Below are positions 44,493 to 54,693 of a stretch of 64,000 nt of DNA, piece after piece. The stretch's first letter is position 1, and each line of letters begins with the position of its first letter. The DNA comes from Segnochrobactrum spirostomi (lineage in GTDB: Bacteria; Pseudomonadota; Alphaproteobacteria; Rhizobiales; Segnochrobactraceae), in NCBI RefSeq assembly GCF_009600605.1, contig NZ_VWNA01000001.1, positions 1,956,001 through 2,020,000 of the forward strand, given 5' to 3'. Under the pieces are notes generated by a model. The model had not been told where the DNA came from, did not search any database, and worked only from the letters and a program-made list of their open reading frames with translations. Both the position numbers and the translations under genes were made by a program.

Positions 44493-44774
44493 ATGGCCGA
44501 TACCGAAACCATCGATTCCGGCGCCGTCGCCGCCGATCAATTACGCGCCTTCGTCGAGCGCATCGAGCGCCTCGAGGAGGAGAAGAAGTCGATCTCCGAC
44601 GACATCCGCGATGTCTACGGCGAGGCGAAGGCCAACGGCTTCGACACCAAGATCCTGCGTCAGGTGATCAAGCTGCGGAAGCAGGACGCCGACGAGCGCC
44701 ACGAGCAGGAGACGATTCTCGATCTCTACCTCGCCGCTCTCGGCATGATCCCGGGCTCCGTCGGCAATACCTGA
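44493..44774 (+). CDS. gapR: GapR-family nucleoid-associated protein (DUF2312)
   Basis: 93 residues: [60 protein letters not shown]. It matches DUF2312/GapR almost throughout. In Caulobacter GapR is a tetramer that clamps overtwisted, AT-rich DNA and supports replication and transcription elongation. It follows the DUF1244 gene by 117 bp. The ATG at 44493 (GAGGACACTTC upstream) is the obvious start. Confidence 0.93.
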   Translation: MADTETIDSGAVAADQLRAFVERIERLEEEKKSISDDIRDVYGEAKANGFDTKILRQVIKLRKQDADERHEQETILDLYLAALGMIPGSVGNT

Positions 44775-44991
44775 AGCGGTGGCGAGGGCCGGGCCGGCGC
44801 GGCGTTTTCGTCGTCGTCATCCGGTCCTAACCTTTTGACCATACTTGCAGGCGATTGTCGGAGCAGGCGAGACGCGGCAACCGCGATCTCGCCCCTCCCG
44901 CGGGAAGCGGTGCGAGGCTGAGCGGCGCGGGCGGGCGCCGAAACGGGACGGGCGGACCTACGTCCGCGGCGAACGAGGTGCAGTTCAGGGC

Positions 44992-46962
44992 ATGGCCGAG
45001 CCCAGACCACGCCTGAAGACCAAGTGCCGTCCCGCGGGTCGGCGCTGGCCTTCGTGCGCGCTCGTCACGGTGGTGCTCGCCGCCACGCCCTCGCCGGCCG
45101 ACGCCGGCTGGTTCGACTGGCTGTGGGGCAACAAGAAGCAGACCTCGAACACCACCACCGTCGAAGCGACGTCGAAGGACGACCTCGACGGCATCAAGCG
45201 CCAGGTCAAGGTCAAGTTCGACGTGACCGGCGGCAATGCCGACGTCACCAGCCTGATCGAGGACTCCTCGGGTCTTCAGGATCTCGCCGAGGCCGGCGGC
45301 GCCAGTTCCGACGCTATTCTGCGCGCCGCGCTCTCCGAGCAGGACCGCATCCTCGGCATTCTCTATACGCGGGGTCTTTACGGCGCGATCGTTCAGGTCC
45401 AGGTCGCCGGGACCGCCGCCACCGATCCGACGATCCGCGACGCTATCGAGGCGGCGGTGCGCCGCGGCAACGTCCACGCGACCGTCACCGTGCAAACGGG
45501 GCGGGTCTTCAAGTTCGGCACCGTCCGCGTCGAGAACACCGACAAGGGCCCCGCCCCGGTTGGACCCGCCGACACCGGGCTCGTCGTCGGCGCGGTCGCG
45601 AGTTCGACCAACATCATCGCGGCCGAGGACAAGCTCGTGCAGGCGATGCAGCAGCGGGGCTACCCGCTCGCCGCCGTCGGCAGCCGCACCGTGATCGCCA
45701 ACCACGCGAACCACACGGTGGAGGTGATCTATCCGGTCACGCCCGGCCGCAAGGCGACCTTCGGCCAAGTCATCGTCGAGGGCACGGACAAGATGCGTCC
45801 GGCCGTCGTGGCGAGCCGCGCGCCATTCCGCGAGGGCCAGCCCTACCGACCCGGCCCGCTCGACGATTACGCTCGGGATCTGCGCAGCCTCGAGGTGTTT
45901 TCGAGCGTCCGCGTCACGCCGGGAGACCAGGTGGCGCCCGACGGGACGATCCCGATCATCGTCCATGTCACCGAGCGCAAGCTGCATTATGTCGGCGCCT
46001 CGGCCTCCTGGTCGAGCGAGGACGGTGCCGTCATCTCGGCCTATTGGGGCCACCGCAATCTGTTCGGCGGCGGCGAACGGCTCAAGTTCGACGCCGAGGT
46101 GTCGCGCCTCTTCGTCAACGATCCGAACGACCTGCAATACCGGATCGGCTTCACCTTCACCAAGCCGGGCCTGTGGTCCTACAAAAACGACCTGATCCTC
46201 GCGAGCCACTTCGTCCGCGAGACGCCGAAGGCCTATACCCGCACCGGCGTCGACAACGAGATCACCCTGCTCCACCATTTCAACGAGCAGACGGACGCCT
46301 CGATCGGTCTCGCGCCGAGCTTCTCCACCATCGAGGACCCGTTCGGGAAGCATTATTACGGCCTCGTCGGCGTGCCGATCGCGGCCCATGCCGACACCAC
46401 CGACAACAAGCTCGACCCGACCAAGGGCTACCGCTTCACCGGCTCGTTCACGCCCTATGGCGGCGAGATCGGCGACACCAACACGATGCTGCGGACCTAT
46501 GCGAGCCTGTCCGCCTACCACGCGTTCGACCCAAACGCGCGCTTCATCCTGGCGGGCAAGGTCGAGGTCGGGTCGGTGGTCGGCCCCTCGCTCGAAAGCA
46601 CGCCGGCGAACCTGCGCTTCTATGCCGGCGGCGGCGGCTCGATCCGCGGCTATGCCTTCCAGGCGGCGAGCCCGCGCACCGTCTACAACCAGATCACGGG
46701 CGGCCGCAGCCTGTTCACCACCCAGCTCGAACTGCGCGCCAAGGTGACCGATACCATCGGCGTCGTGCCGTTCGTCGATTTCGGCAGCGCGTTCAAGGAA
46801 TCCTATCCAGACTTCTCGGACTCGCTCAAAGTCGGCGTCGGCATGGGCCTGCGCTATTATACGGCGATCGGTCCGATCCGCTTCGACTTCGCCGTGCCGA
46901 TGCAGAAAGAGCATGGCGACGACAACTGGGCGGCCTATCTCAGTCTCGGACAGGCCTTCTGA
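44992..46962 (+). CDS. tamA: TamA/BamA-family outer-membrane protein
   Basis: 656 residues from the ATG at 44992; the signal peptide hydrophobic core (CALVTVVLAATPSPADAG) is preceded by a long basic n-region. POTRA domains lie at about 190-350 (FGTVRVENTDKG, TFGQVIVEGTDKMRPAVVAS). The beta barrel covers about 365-656, including YAGGGGSIRGYAFQ (the conserved IRGY loop) and an ending YLSLGQAF with a terminal Phe as needed for insertion. With TamB, encoded next, it forms the translocation and assembly module for outer-membrane or autotransporter assembly and lipid transport. tamB begins 37 bp downstream. Confidence 0.92.
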   Translation: MAEPRPRLKTKCRPAGRRWPSCALVTVVLAATPSPADAGWFDWLWGNKKQTSNTTTVEATSKDDLDGIKRQVKVKFDVTGGNADVTSLIEDSSGLQDLAEAGGASSDAILRAALSEQDRILGILYTRGLYGAIVQVQVAGTAATDPTIRDAIEAAVRRGNVHATVTVQTGRVFKFGTVRVENTDKGPAPVGPADTGLVVGAVASSTNIIAAEDKLVQAMQQRGYPLAAVGSRTVIANHANHTVEVIYPVTPGRKATFGQVIVEGTDKMRPAVVASRAPFREGQPYRPGPLDDYARDLRSLEVFSSVRVTPGDQVAPDGTIPIIVHVTERKLHYVGASASWSSEDGAVISAYWGHRNLFGGGERLKFDAEVSRLFVNDPNDLQYRIGFTFTKPGLWSYKNDLILASHFVRETPKAYTRTGVDNEITLLHHFNEQTDASIGLAPSFSTIEDPFGKHYYGLVGVPIAAHADTTDNKLDPTKGYRFTGSFTPYGGEIGDTNTMLRTYASLSAYHAFDPNARFILAGKVEVGSVVGPSLESTPANLRFYAGGGGSIRGYAFQAASPRTVYNQITGGRSLFTTQLELRAKVTDTIGVVPFVDFGSAFKESYPDFSDSLKVGVGMGLRYYTAIGPIRFDFAVPMQKEHGDDNWAAYLSLGQAF

Positions 46963-46999
46963 TCATGGCCGCCCGGACGGAGACCGCGAGGATGCAACC

Positions 47000-49900
47000 G
47001 TGAGCGACGTGAGGCCGGCCCGTGCCCGCACACCCCGCCGACGCCGCCCCGCCATGGGCTGGCGGATCGTGCGGGGGCTCGCCCTCGGCATCGTCGGGCT
47101 CGTCGCCGCCGTGGCGGTCGCCGTGCCGCTCCTCCTGTTCACGGCGACCGGCCGCTCCGTGCTGGTCGGTCTCGTGGAGATCGCGACCCGGGCGGCGGGG
47201 ATGCCGGTCACGATCGCGCGCGTCGGCGGCTCCGGTCTCGATGATCTCGAGCTCGGCGGCATCAAGGTCGCCGATCGCGACGGGGTCTGGCTCGGCATCG
47301 ACCGCGTCCGCCTCGTCTGGCATCCCCGCGCCCTGCTCGGCCGGGTGTTCGCCGCCGACACGCTCGACATCGGCAGGGTCGACGTCACCCGTCCGCCGGC
47401 GTCCGACGGCACCGCATCGTCCTCGTCGGGGCCGTTCACGCTGCCGGTCGGCATCGACCTCAAGGCGTTCAAGGTCGGCACCGTCGCGCTCGCCTCGCCG
47501 GTGGCCGGTCAGGCGGTCGAGCTCGGGCTCGCCGGCAGCCTCGGCCTGCCCGCCAACGACGCCACCGCCCCGGTAACCGCGACGCTTTCGGTCGACGGCC
47601 GCGGCGAGAGCGCGCCGGACGCCAATCTCGCCTTCAGCTTCGTGCCCGCCACGGCGACGCTGAAAGCCAAACTCGACGGCGAGGAACCCGCCGGCGGCGT
47701 GCTCCACCGCATGATCGGCGTCGCCGACGCCTCTCCGCTCACCGTCGCCCTCGCCGGTGACGGAACCCTCGACGATTGGAACGGCACCCTGTCGCTCGCC
47801 CTCGGCAGCGAGACGCTGACGAGCGGCAAGGCGCGCATCGAGCGCGTCACCGGCGGGCGGCGCGTCACCGCCGGCTTCGACGCGACGATCGAAACGCTGC
47901 TGCCGCAGACCATCAAGCCGGTCGTCGCCGGCACCACCCGCGCCGAGGCGATCGCGCTCATCGAGGACGACGGCGACATCGTCGTCGACAAGGCGGCGAT
48001 CTCCGGCGCCGGAGGCTCGCTCACCGCGAAGGGCAGCCTGAGCGGCACCAAGCGGACCCTCGATTTCACCTTCGACGCCAAGGTTGCGGGTTCCGACATC
48101 TATGCCCCCCTCGTCGGTCCGGTCGCGACCTGGCAGGGCGCAACGGTGTCGGCCAAGATCGGCGGCACCGCCTTCGCCCCGACGCTCTCCCTCGACGGCA
48201 CCATCGACGCACCGACCACCGCCACCCTCACGGCGAAGCAGGCCAAGATCAAAGCGAACATCGCCCCGGCCGGCGGGTCGCTGTTCGGTGGCGATTCGAC
48301 CCAGCATCTGACCGCCAACGTCTTGCTCGACGGCGCGAGCCTCGCCGGCAAGGCGCTCTCCGCCAAGGGCGCGCCGTCCCTCGCCGTCGAAGGTACCCTC
48401 GATGCGGGCGGTAAGGTCGTCATCGACAAGGCGCGCCTCCAGGCGCTCGACATTGCCGCCGACGCCACCGGCACCTGGGATCGCGGCACCGGCACGCTCG
48501 ACCTCACCGCCGTGGCGGCCGACCTGAAGCCGCTCGGCACCCTGATCGGTCAGCCCCTCGCCGGCACGCTCAAGCTCAAGGCGAGCGCGAACGGCGATCC
48601 CGCGGCGCAGACGGGAAGCGTCGACATCGACCTCACGGCGAGCGGCCTCGCCACCGGCCTGCCGGAGGTCGACGGCCTCGTCGGCAAGACGCCCCGCCTC
48701 TCCGCCGCCCTCAAGGCCGGCGCCACGGCGGTCACCATCGACCGCTTCAGCCTCGAATCGGCCAAGCTCCAGGCCGAAGCCTCCGGCTCCTACGGCGAGG
48801 GCGGCGACGGCATCCGCCTCAAGGCGACCGTGGCCGACCTCAGGGCGCTCGCCCCCACCCTCGGCGGCAAGGCCTCGGTTGACGCGACCATCGCCGGGAC
48901 CTTCGCGGCGCCGACCGTGAAAGCGGACATCCGCTCGGACGAGGTGATCGCGGCCGGCGAGCGCATCAGCCGCGTCAAGGCCACGATCGACGGCGGACGC
49001 CGCACCGACGGCACGCTCTCGGCGACCATCGCCCTCGACGGCACGGCGCGAGGCAACCCGGTGACCGCGCGCACCTCGGTCTCGACGGGCCCGAACGGCG
49101 ACGTGCTCGACATCGCCAAGCTCGATCTCGTCGGCCTCACCGCGGCCGGCAAGCTCACCCGTCCCACGACCGGCAATCCGTCGGGCCGCCTCACGGTGAG
49201 CGCCCGCGACATCGCCCCCGCCGCCGCGCTCGCCGGCATCGCCGCGACCGGCGGCTTCGACGCGGCGATCGATCTCGGCGCAAACGGCGGCAACGCCGCC
49301 CATGTAACGCTCAAGAGCGCGCAGGCCGCGGCCCTCGGCTACGACGTGCGCGACGTCGCCCTCGACGCCACCGTGACCGACCCGCTCGGCGCCGCAGCGG
49401 TGCGCGGAACCGCGACCTTGGGCGGTCTCACCGGCGACGGCATCGCCGCCGACGGCGTTCGTGTGAGTGTATCGGGACCGCTCTCGGCGCTCGCGGTGAC
49501 GGCCGGCGGCCGGCTCAACGGCGCCACCCTGGCGACGGAGGGGACCGTCGGCCTGCCTCAGCCGATCGGCGCGGCCGGCCCGATCCGCATCGCCCTCACC
49601 TCGTTCTCCGCGAGCCGCGACGCGGTCACCGCACGTCTGACGCGGCCCGGCACGATCACCGTCAATGGCGACAGCGTTGCCCTCGACCTCGCCCTCGGCG
49701 TTTCCGGCGGCGGGTCGGCGACCGTGCGCGGCACCGCCGGCGCGCGCCAGCTCGGCCTCGACGTCCGGCTCGAGGCGCTTCCGCTCGCCCTCGCCAACGT
49801 CGTGAAGCCCGATCTCGGGGCGGCGGGCACGCTCGCGGGCCGCCTCGGCATCGCCGGCACGCCCGCAGCGCCGCGGATCGATTACGACCTCACGGTGCGC

Positions 49901-51379
49901 GGCGCCCGGGTCGCGGCGATGCCAGCGGCGATGCCGGCGGTCGACGCGGCGGTGCGCGGCCAGACCCAGAACGGCCGGCTCGGCGTCACGGGCACCGTGA
50001 CGGCCGGAACCACCCGGCTCATCCTCGACGGCAGCGCCCCGCTCGACGCCCGCGGCCGCTTCGATCTCGGCGTGCGCGGCACGGCGGACCTCGCTCTCAT
50101 CGACCAGATCGCCCCCTCGCCGAGCCGCCGCGTCGGCGGCACCCTGACCCTCGACGGACGCGTCACCGGCCCGATCACGGCGCCGGATTTCGCCGGCGAC
50201 CTCGTGCTCGCCAACGCCTCGGCGTCGGACGTCCTGATCGGCTTCGCCTTCCAGAAGATCGACGGCCGGGCACGCATCGAGAACCGCGTCGCCCGCATCC
50301 AGAGTTTCGCCGGCACCTCGCGCGGTGGCGGCACGCTCTCGGCGAGCGGCACCGTCTCGCTCGACCCGACCCAAGGCATGCCGGCGAACCTGACGGTCAC
50401 CACGCAGAATCTGGTGCTGCGCTACGAAGGCATGGTCCAGGCGACGGCGAATTCGCAGATCGCGATCACCGGCCCCGTGTTGTCCGGTCCGCTCGTCGCC
50501 GGCAAGATCGACCTCGGCCGCGTCGACGTGACGATCCCGAACCGGCTGCCGAATTCGGTCGCGCCGATCGCGGTCGAGCACATCAACGTGCCACCGGCAA
50601 AGCTCGCCTTCTTCCCCAAGCCGTCGCCACTGAAGGCGAACGGCCAGACCGCCCCGGCCGCCGCCCCGCCTTACGCCGCGAATCTCAATCTCGCGATCAG
50701 CGCCTCGCGACACGTCTTCGTCTCGGGCCAGGGCATCGATGCCGAGTTCAGCGGCTCCTTCACCCTCACCGGTACCAGCGCCGCGCCGATCGTCAACGGC
50801 GGCCTGACCCTGCGCCGCGGCACGTTCCAATTGCTGACCCAGCAGCTCACGTTCAACACCGGCACGATCGCCTTCGTCGACAGCCTCGATCCGGTGCTCA
50901 ACTTGACGGCGTCCACCCAATCCGGCGACGTGATCGCCTCCGTGAACGTCACCGGCCGCGCCTCGGCACCGCAGATCGGCTTCTCCTCGCAGCCCTCCCT
51001 GCCCCCGGACGAGGTGCTGTCGCGCATCCTGTTCAACAAATCGGCTGGCGGCCTCACCATCCCCCAGGCGCTGATGCTCGCCGATGCCGTCGCCAACATG
51101 ACCGGCATCACCGGTCACGGCCCGGGCGTTCTCGGCCAGTTGAAGAGCCAGGTGGGCCTGAGCCAGCTCGCGGTGACCACCGACAAGAACGACAATCCCC
51201 AGGTTCAGCTCGGCGGCTACCCGGTCAAGAACCTCTATGTCGGCGTCGTGCAGGGGTTGACGGCCGCGACGACCGGTGTGCGCGTCAACGTGGACGTCAC
51301 CAAGAACGTCCAGCTTCAGGGCACCGTCGGCTCCAACGGCACCACCACGCTCGGCATCGGCACCGAGATGGAATATTGA
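47000..51379 (+). CDS. tamB: TamB, translocation and assembly module protein
   Basis: 1459 residues from a GTG at 47000 with GAGGA 9 nt upstream; the only nearby ATG (46992) is out of frame and stops at once. The N-terminal membrane anchor (RGLALGIVGLVAAVAVAVPL, about 22-45) precedes a very long repetitive beta-rich domain, the hydrophobic groove expected of AsmA-like bridging proteins. The C-terminal DUF490/TamB domain (about 1100-1459) includes DEVLSRILFNKSAGGLTIPQ and ends LGIGTEMEY. It spans the periplasm to TamA, encoded just upstream. Length is normal for alphaproteobacterial TamB. Confidence 0.94.
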   Translation: MSDVRPARARTPRRRRPAMGWRIVRGLALGIVGLVAAVAVAVPLLLFTATGRSVLVGLVEIATRAAGMPVTIARVGGSGLDDLELGGIKVADRDGVWLGIDRVRLVWHPRALLGRVFAADTLDIGRVDVTRPPASDGTASSSSGPFTLPVGIDLKAFKVGTVALASPVAGQAVELGLAGSLGLPANDATAPVTATLSVDGRGESAPDANLAFSFVPATATLKAKLDGEEPAGGVLHRMIGVADASPLTVALAGDGTLDDWNGTLSLALGSETLTSGKARIERVTGGRRVTAGFDATIETLLPQTIKPVVAGTTRAEAIALIEDDGDIVVDKAAISGAGGSLTAKGSLSGTKRTLDFTFDAKVAGSDIYAPLVGPVATWQGATVSAKIGGTAFAPTLSLDGTIDAPTTATLTAKQAKIKANIAPAGGSLFGGDSTQHLTANVLLDGASLAGKALSAKGAPSLAVEGTLDAGGKVVIDKARLQALDIAADATGTWDRGTGTLDLTAVAADLKPLGTLIGQPLAGTLKLKASANGDPAAQTGSVDIDLTASGLATGLPEVDGLVGKTPRLSAALKAGATAVTIDRFSLESAKLQAEASGSYGEGGDGIRLKATVADLRALAPTLGGKASVDATIAGTFAAPTVKADIRSDEVIAAGERISRVKATIDGGRRTDGTLSATIALDGTARGNPVTARTSVSTGPNGDVLDIAKLDLVGLTAAGKLTRPTTGNPSGRLTVSARDIAPAAALAGIAATGGFDAAIDLGANGGNAAHVTLKSAQAAALGYDVRDVALDATVTDPLGAAAVRGTATLGGLTGDGIAADGVRVSVSGPLSALAVTAGGRLNGATLATEGTVGLPQPIGAAGPIRIALTSFSASRDAVTARLTRPGTITVNGDSVALDLALGVSGGGSATVRGTAGARQLGLDVRLEALPLALANVVKPDLGAAGTLAGRLGIAGTPAAPRIDYDLTVRGARVAAMPAAMPAVDAAVRGQTQNGRLGVTGTVTAGTTRLILDGSAPLDARGRFDLGVRGTADLALIDQIAPSPSRRVGGTLTLDGRVTGPITAPDFAGDLVLANASASDVLIGFAFQKIDGRARIENRVARIQSFAGTSRGGGTLSASGTVSLDPTQGMPANLTVTTQNLVLRYEGMVQATANSQIAITGPVLSGPLVAGKIDLGRVDVTIPNRLPNSVAPIAVEHINVPPAKLAFFPKPSPLKANGQTAPAAAPPYAANLNLAISASRHVFVSGQGIDAEFSGSFTLTGTSAAPIVNGGLTLRRGTFQLLTQQLTFNTGTIAFVDSLDPVLNLTASTQSGDVIASVNVTGRASAPQIGFSSQPSLPPDEVLSRILFNKSAGGLTIPQALMLADAVANMTGITGHGPGVLGQLKSQVGLSQLAVTTDKNDNPQVQLGGYPVKNLYVGVVQGLTAATTGVRVNVDVTKNVQLQGTVGSNGTTTLGIGTEMEY

Positions 51380-51666
51380 GCCGGCGCACATTCCCGATCA
51401 CGTTTGCGCGCGCCGCGGACGGATCGTGCGGCGAGCCCTGGAAAGGGCGGCATTTCTCTCCGATTTAAGACCGGCGGCCTCGCCGCGACGCGCGGACGGT
51501 CGCCCCGACCAGCCCTCCCCATCGATCGGACCTCGGCCCGAACGGCCGGCTGTTCGGGAAGAACGGGATGGGTTTCTACCGTGTGTCGGGCAAGCACCTC
51601 GACCCTCCCCAGCGCCCTTGCGCGGGTGCTCAAGACATTCTGGGCCGCGTTCGTTCGGAGTTGATC

Positions 51667-52596
51667 ATGGCCGATCTCACGCGCCGCGCCGCGTTTTCGG
51701 CGCTTGCCGCGCCTTTCCTTCTCGCCCTGCCTCTGTTGCCGGCCCGCGCCGCCGACGCGCCCCAGTCCCAGCCCGGGGCCGGGGGCACACCCGCACGCCC
51801 GGACGCCGCCGCGGCGGTGGCGAAGTTCACCGCGATCGAGCAGGCGCACGGCGGCCGCCTCGGCGTCGTCGCGGTCGAGGCCGGCACCGGGCGCCGCATC
51901 GCCTATCGCGGCGACGAGCGCTTTCCCCTCTGCAACACCTTCGAGATCCTCGCGGCCGGCGCCGTGCTCGCCCGCGTCGATGCCGGGGAGGAGCACCTGG
52001 AACGGCGGGTGATCTTCCACGAGGACGACGTCGTCGAAGGCTCGCCGGCGACCCAGGGACACGTCCGGCCACCGGGCCTCACCCTCGCCGAGATCTGCGC
52101 CGCCGCGACCGAATACAGCGACAACACCGCGGCGAACCTGATGCTGCGCAGCCTCGGCGGACCGGAAGGGCTGACCGCCTTCCTGCGCTCGCTCGGCGAC
52201 ACCGAGAGCCGCGTCGATCGCTACGAGCCCGAGCTCAACGACGTGAAGCCGGGCGATCCCCGCGACACCACCACGCCGGCTGCGATGGCGGCCGACCTCG
52301 AGAAACTCCTCCTCGGACCGGTGCTCTCGCCGACCTCCCGCGCGCAGCTCGCCGCCTGGATGATCGCCTGCAAGACCGGCCTGGAACGCCTCCGCGCCGG
52401 GTTGCCGGCGGACTGGAAGGCGGGCGACCGCACCGGAGCGGACGGCCTCCTCGTCACCGATGATGTCGCCATCCTGTGGCCGCCCGAGCGGCCGCCGATC
52501 CTCGTCGCCGCCTATTATGCCGGTGGGGCCGGTGCACCGCGGCAGCAGGACGCCGTTCTCGCCGAGGTCGGCCGGATCGTCGCCGCCGCGTTCTGA
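51667..52596 (+). CDS. Class A beta-lactamase homologue lacking the SxxK catalytic residues
   Basis: 309 residues from the ATG at 51667; signal peptide about 1-28 (twin-Arg-like TRRAAF followed by hydrophobic ALAAPFLLALPLLPARA). Close to class A enzymes: FPLCNTFEILAAGAVLARVD aligns with the usual FPMCSTFKVLLAGAVLxRVD, but the catalytic Ser70 is Asn90 and Lys73 is Glu93. SDN (151-153) is intact, the E166 equivalent is E187 (RYEPELN), and KTG is R255-T-G. Loss of both the nucleophile and the general base should abolish beta-lactam hydrolysis, while the fold is otherwise conserved. Each change needs a single transition in the codon. Possible roles: substrate-binding pseudoenzyme, or recent inactivation. 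Confidence 0.88.
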   Translation: MADLTRRAAFSALAAPFLLALPLLPARAADAPQSQPGAGGTPARPDAAAAVAKFTAIEQAHGGRLGVVAVEAGTGRRIAYRGDERFPLCNTFEILAAGAVLARVDAGEEHLERRVIFHEDDVVEGSPATQGHVRPPGLTLAEICAAATEYSDNTAANLMLRSLGGPEGLTAFLRSLGDTESRVDRYEPELNDVKPGDPRDTTTPAAMAADLEKLLLGPVLSPTSRAQLAAWMIACKTGLERLRAGLPADWKAGDRTGADGLLVTDDVAILWPPERPPILVAAYYAGGAGAPRQQDAVLAEVGRIVAAAF

Positions 52597-52608
52597 GCCG
52601 ATCGCGGC

Positions 52609-54090
52609 TCAGGCACCCGGCTGGCCTTCGGAAAAAGTCTCGGCGAGATCGCGGGCCACCCGCGAGACGGCGAGATAGGTCCGGTATCGCCGTTCGGCAC
52701 GGGCGGCGCGCTCCGAACGGCGGCAATAAGCGGGCGACGTTTCCCCCGCTCCATCGGTGAAGCCCAGCGCAGGCGCGACCAGCCGATAGACCCCGCGCGC
52801 CGTGCCGGAGCGGGTCAACGGCGTCTCGACCACCGGAATGTTGGTCACGTCGGCGATGAGCTGCATCAGGAGCGGCTGGCGGGTGCCGCCGATCACCGTC
52901 ATGCGCTTCGGCACGATCGGCAGCGTCGAGAGATTGTGGCGCACCGCATGGGCGATGCCTTCGAGCACGGCATAAGCGAGAGCGTCCGCGCCGTGCTCCT
53001 TGCCGAGGCCGAGGAAGCCACCGCGCACGGTGCGGTCCTCGAAGGGCGAACGCTCGCCGATCAGATAGGGCAGGAACAGGAGCGCCGGCGGGGTGGAATC
53101 GAGGGCCGCCCCCGCCGCGACCAGGTCGTCGATCGGCCGCCCAGTCAGGTCCGCAACCCATGCGACCGTCGAGCCGGCATTGAGGAAGGGGGCGACGACG
53201 ATGACGTCCTCCCCGACCGGTGCCGCCAAGGTGTGGCAATCCCGGGGCGGGGCCGCCTGCGCGAGGCTCATGGTGGCCGCCACCCAGCCGGTGGTGCCGA
53301 GATAGACGTAAGGCGTGCCGTGGCCGTCCGCCTCGGCGCCCCAGGTCGCCGCGCCGCCGTCGCCGGCACCACCATAGACCGGCAGGCCGGCGGGAAGGCC
53401 GAGCTCGGCCGCCGACTCCGGTAGAAGCGGCCCAACGCGGGCATCGGCGGGGACGACTTCCGGCAGGATCGCCGCCGGCAGGCGCGATGCGGCCACGATG
53501 TCCGGGTCCCAGCGCCGCCGGGCGAGGGAGAAAAAGCCGGACAGGCTTGCGGTGGTCGGATCGATCACCGCCCGCCCGGTCATGCGATGGATGAGGACGT
53601 CCTTGGCGCCGAACAGGAGCGCGCGGGCGGCGGCGAGCCGCGCGGGGGCCGCGTCGGCGAGGTCCATCGCGCGGAAGATCGACATCGCCGGATCGAGGCG
53701 GTTGCCGACCTCCCGCTCGAAATCGCCGGGCAGCCGCGCCCGCAATACATGGGCGCGGGCCGCCGTGAGCCGCGCGTCGCTGTAGAGCACCGCCGGGCCG
53801 TCGGGTCGGCCGTCGGGGCCGACCACGACGAAGTTCTGCATCGAACCAGTGAGGGCGATCGCTTCGGGCGCGAACGCCGCGCCGAGGACCGACGCGACGC
53901 ACTGAACGGCGCCGCGCGCCGCCCGCCACCAATCGTCGCAATCCTGCTCGGCCGCGCCGAGCCCGGGGCTCGCCGTCGGATAGTCCGCGCTCGCCTCGGC
54001 CAAGACCTGCCCGGCTTCGTCGAACGCCACCGCCTTCAGCGACGACGATCCGGCATCGAGCACCAGCAACCGACCTCTTCCCACCGCCAT
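52609..54090 (-). CDS. FGGY-family carbohydrate kinase (xylulokinase-like)
   Basis: 493 residues from the ATG at 54090 (CGGGGAG ribosome-binding site directly upstream). N-terminal LLVLDAGSSSLKAVAFDEAG is the phosphate-binding loop; LTGSMQNFVVVGPDG, YGGAGDGGAATWGAEADGHG (catalytic Asp region) and VIGGTRQPLLMQLIADVTNI complete the FGGY fold. Closest in pattern to xylulose/gluconate kinases, but the sugar cannot be named. No transporter or isomerase genes lie nearby. It is convergent with the beta-lactamase homologue (12 bp between stops). Confidence 0.88.
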   Translation of the reverse strand: MAVGRGRLLVLDAGSSSLKAVAFDEAGQVLAEASADYPTASPGLGAAEQDCDDWWRAARGAVQCVASVLGAAFAPEAIALTGSMQNFVVVGPDGRPDGPAVLYSDARLTAARAHVLRARLPGDFEREVGNRLDPAMSIFRAMDLADAAPARLAAARALLFGAKDVLIHRMTGRAVIDPTTASLSGFFSLARRRWDPDIVAASRLPAAILPEVVPADARVGPLLPESAAELGLPAGLPVYGGAGDGGAATWGAEADGHGTPYVYLGTTGWVAATMSLAQAAPPRDCHTLAAPVGEDVIVVAPFLNAGSTVAWVADLTGRPIDDLVAAGAALDSTPPALLFLPYLIGERSPFEDRTVRGGFLGLGKEHGADALAYAVLEGIAHAVRHNLSTLPIVPKRMTVIGGTRQPLLMQLIADVTNIPVVETPLTRSGTARGVYRLVAPALGFTDGAGETSPAYCRRSERAARAERRYRTYLAVSRVARDLAETFSEGQPGA

Positions 54091-54693
54091 CTCCCCGCCG
54101 GGCTCCCGCCGCTGCGCCGTGTCCGGCCGAGCCGCCTGCATCGGGGCCAAGATTATTCGCGATGGCGGCAGGAGGAAACGGCCGGCGGGCGGATCTGAGC
54201 GGCGTCCGACGACACCGCACCGCGGTTCTTTCCGTTTCGCGCCGCTGCGGGAGATCGAATCGGGGACAATGAACCGGGAACAAGCAACCCATGAGCCCCC
54301 CACCCAGGTCATGGCAGCCATGCCGAGGGGGAAAAAGCACCGGTTGGAGCCCTCAGACCGTGTCGATCCCTTTGTTTTTTCGGCGCGTTGTGCTATTTTT
54401 GCTGACCATCGGAGAACATTCTCGACTCCGGATCCTCAGGCGGCCCCCCGGCTCCATTCCCTAGGGACGTAGGATCTCGCGGACCTGGTTCGCAAGACTG
54501 GGTTCGTTTTGCTTGAGTCGAGGAGATTTGACGAGGCGAGCACGACGGAAGAACTCGGGTGCGGCACGCGGGATTTGCGCGTGCGGGGTAGGCCCGGACG
54601 TTCAAGGTGCTCCGAGCGGACAGGGCGTTCTCCCCCGGACATCATGTCGGTCCGGTCGACGAGAACGGCAACGGGCGCAGGAGTTGGATGCGT
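54091..54693. other. Divergent sugar-kinase/carD intergenic region with candidate carD promoter
   Basis: 603 bp without a convincing gene. A T-rich tract at 54371-54400 offers TTGTTT (54372-54377) and TATTTT (54394-54399) with 16-bp spacing as a weak promoter for carD, implying a leader of nearly 300 nt. AGGAG at 54679-54683 is the carD ribosome-binding site. Between 54130 and 54360 nothing stands out. Confidence 0.4.

Noticed and set aside
44827-46914. Long minus-strand frame opposite tamA
   Set aside because: Antisense to the POTRA/beta-barrel gene; composition is that of a complementary frame and no family is recognisable.
46940-51391. Very long open frame on the minus strand opposite tamB (about 1480 codons)
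   Set aside because: It is antisense to a clear tamB gene, has an Arg/Gly/Ala composition typical of shadow frames in GC-rich DNA, and shows no domain or start signal.
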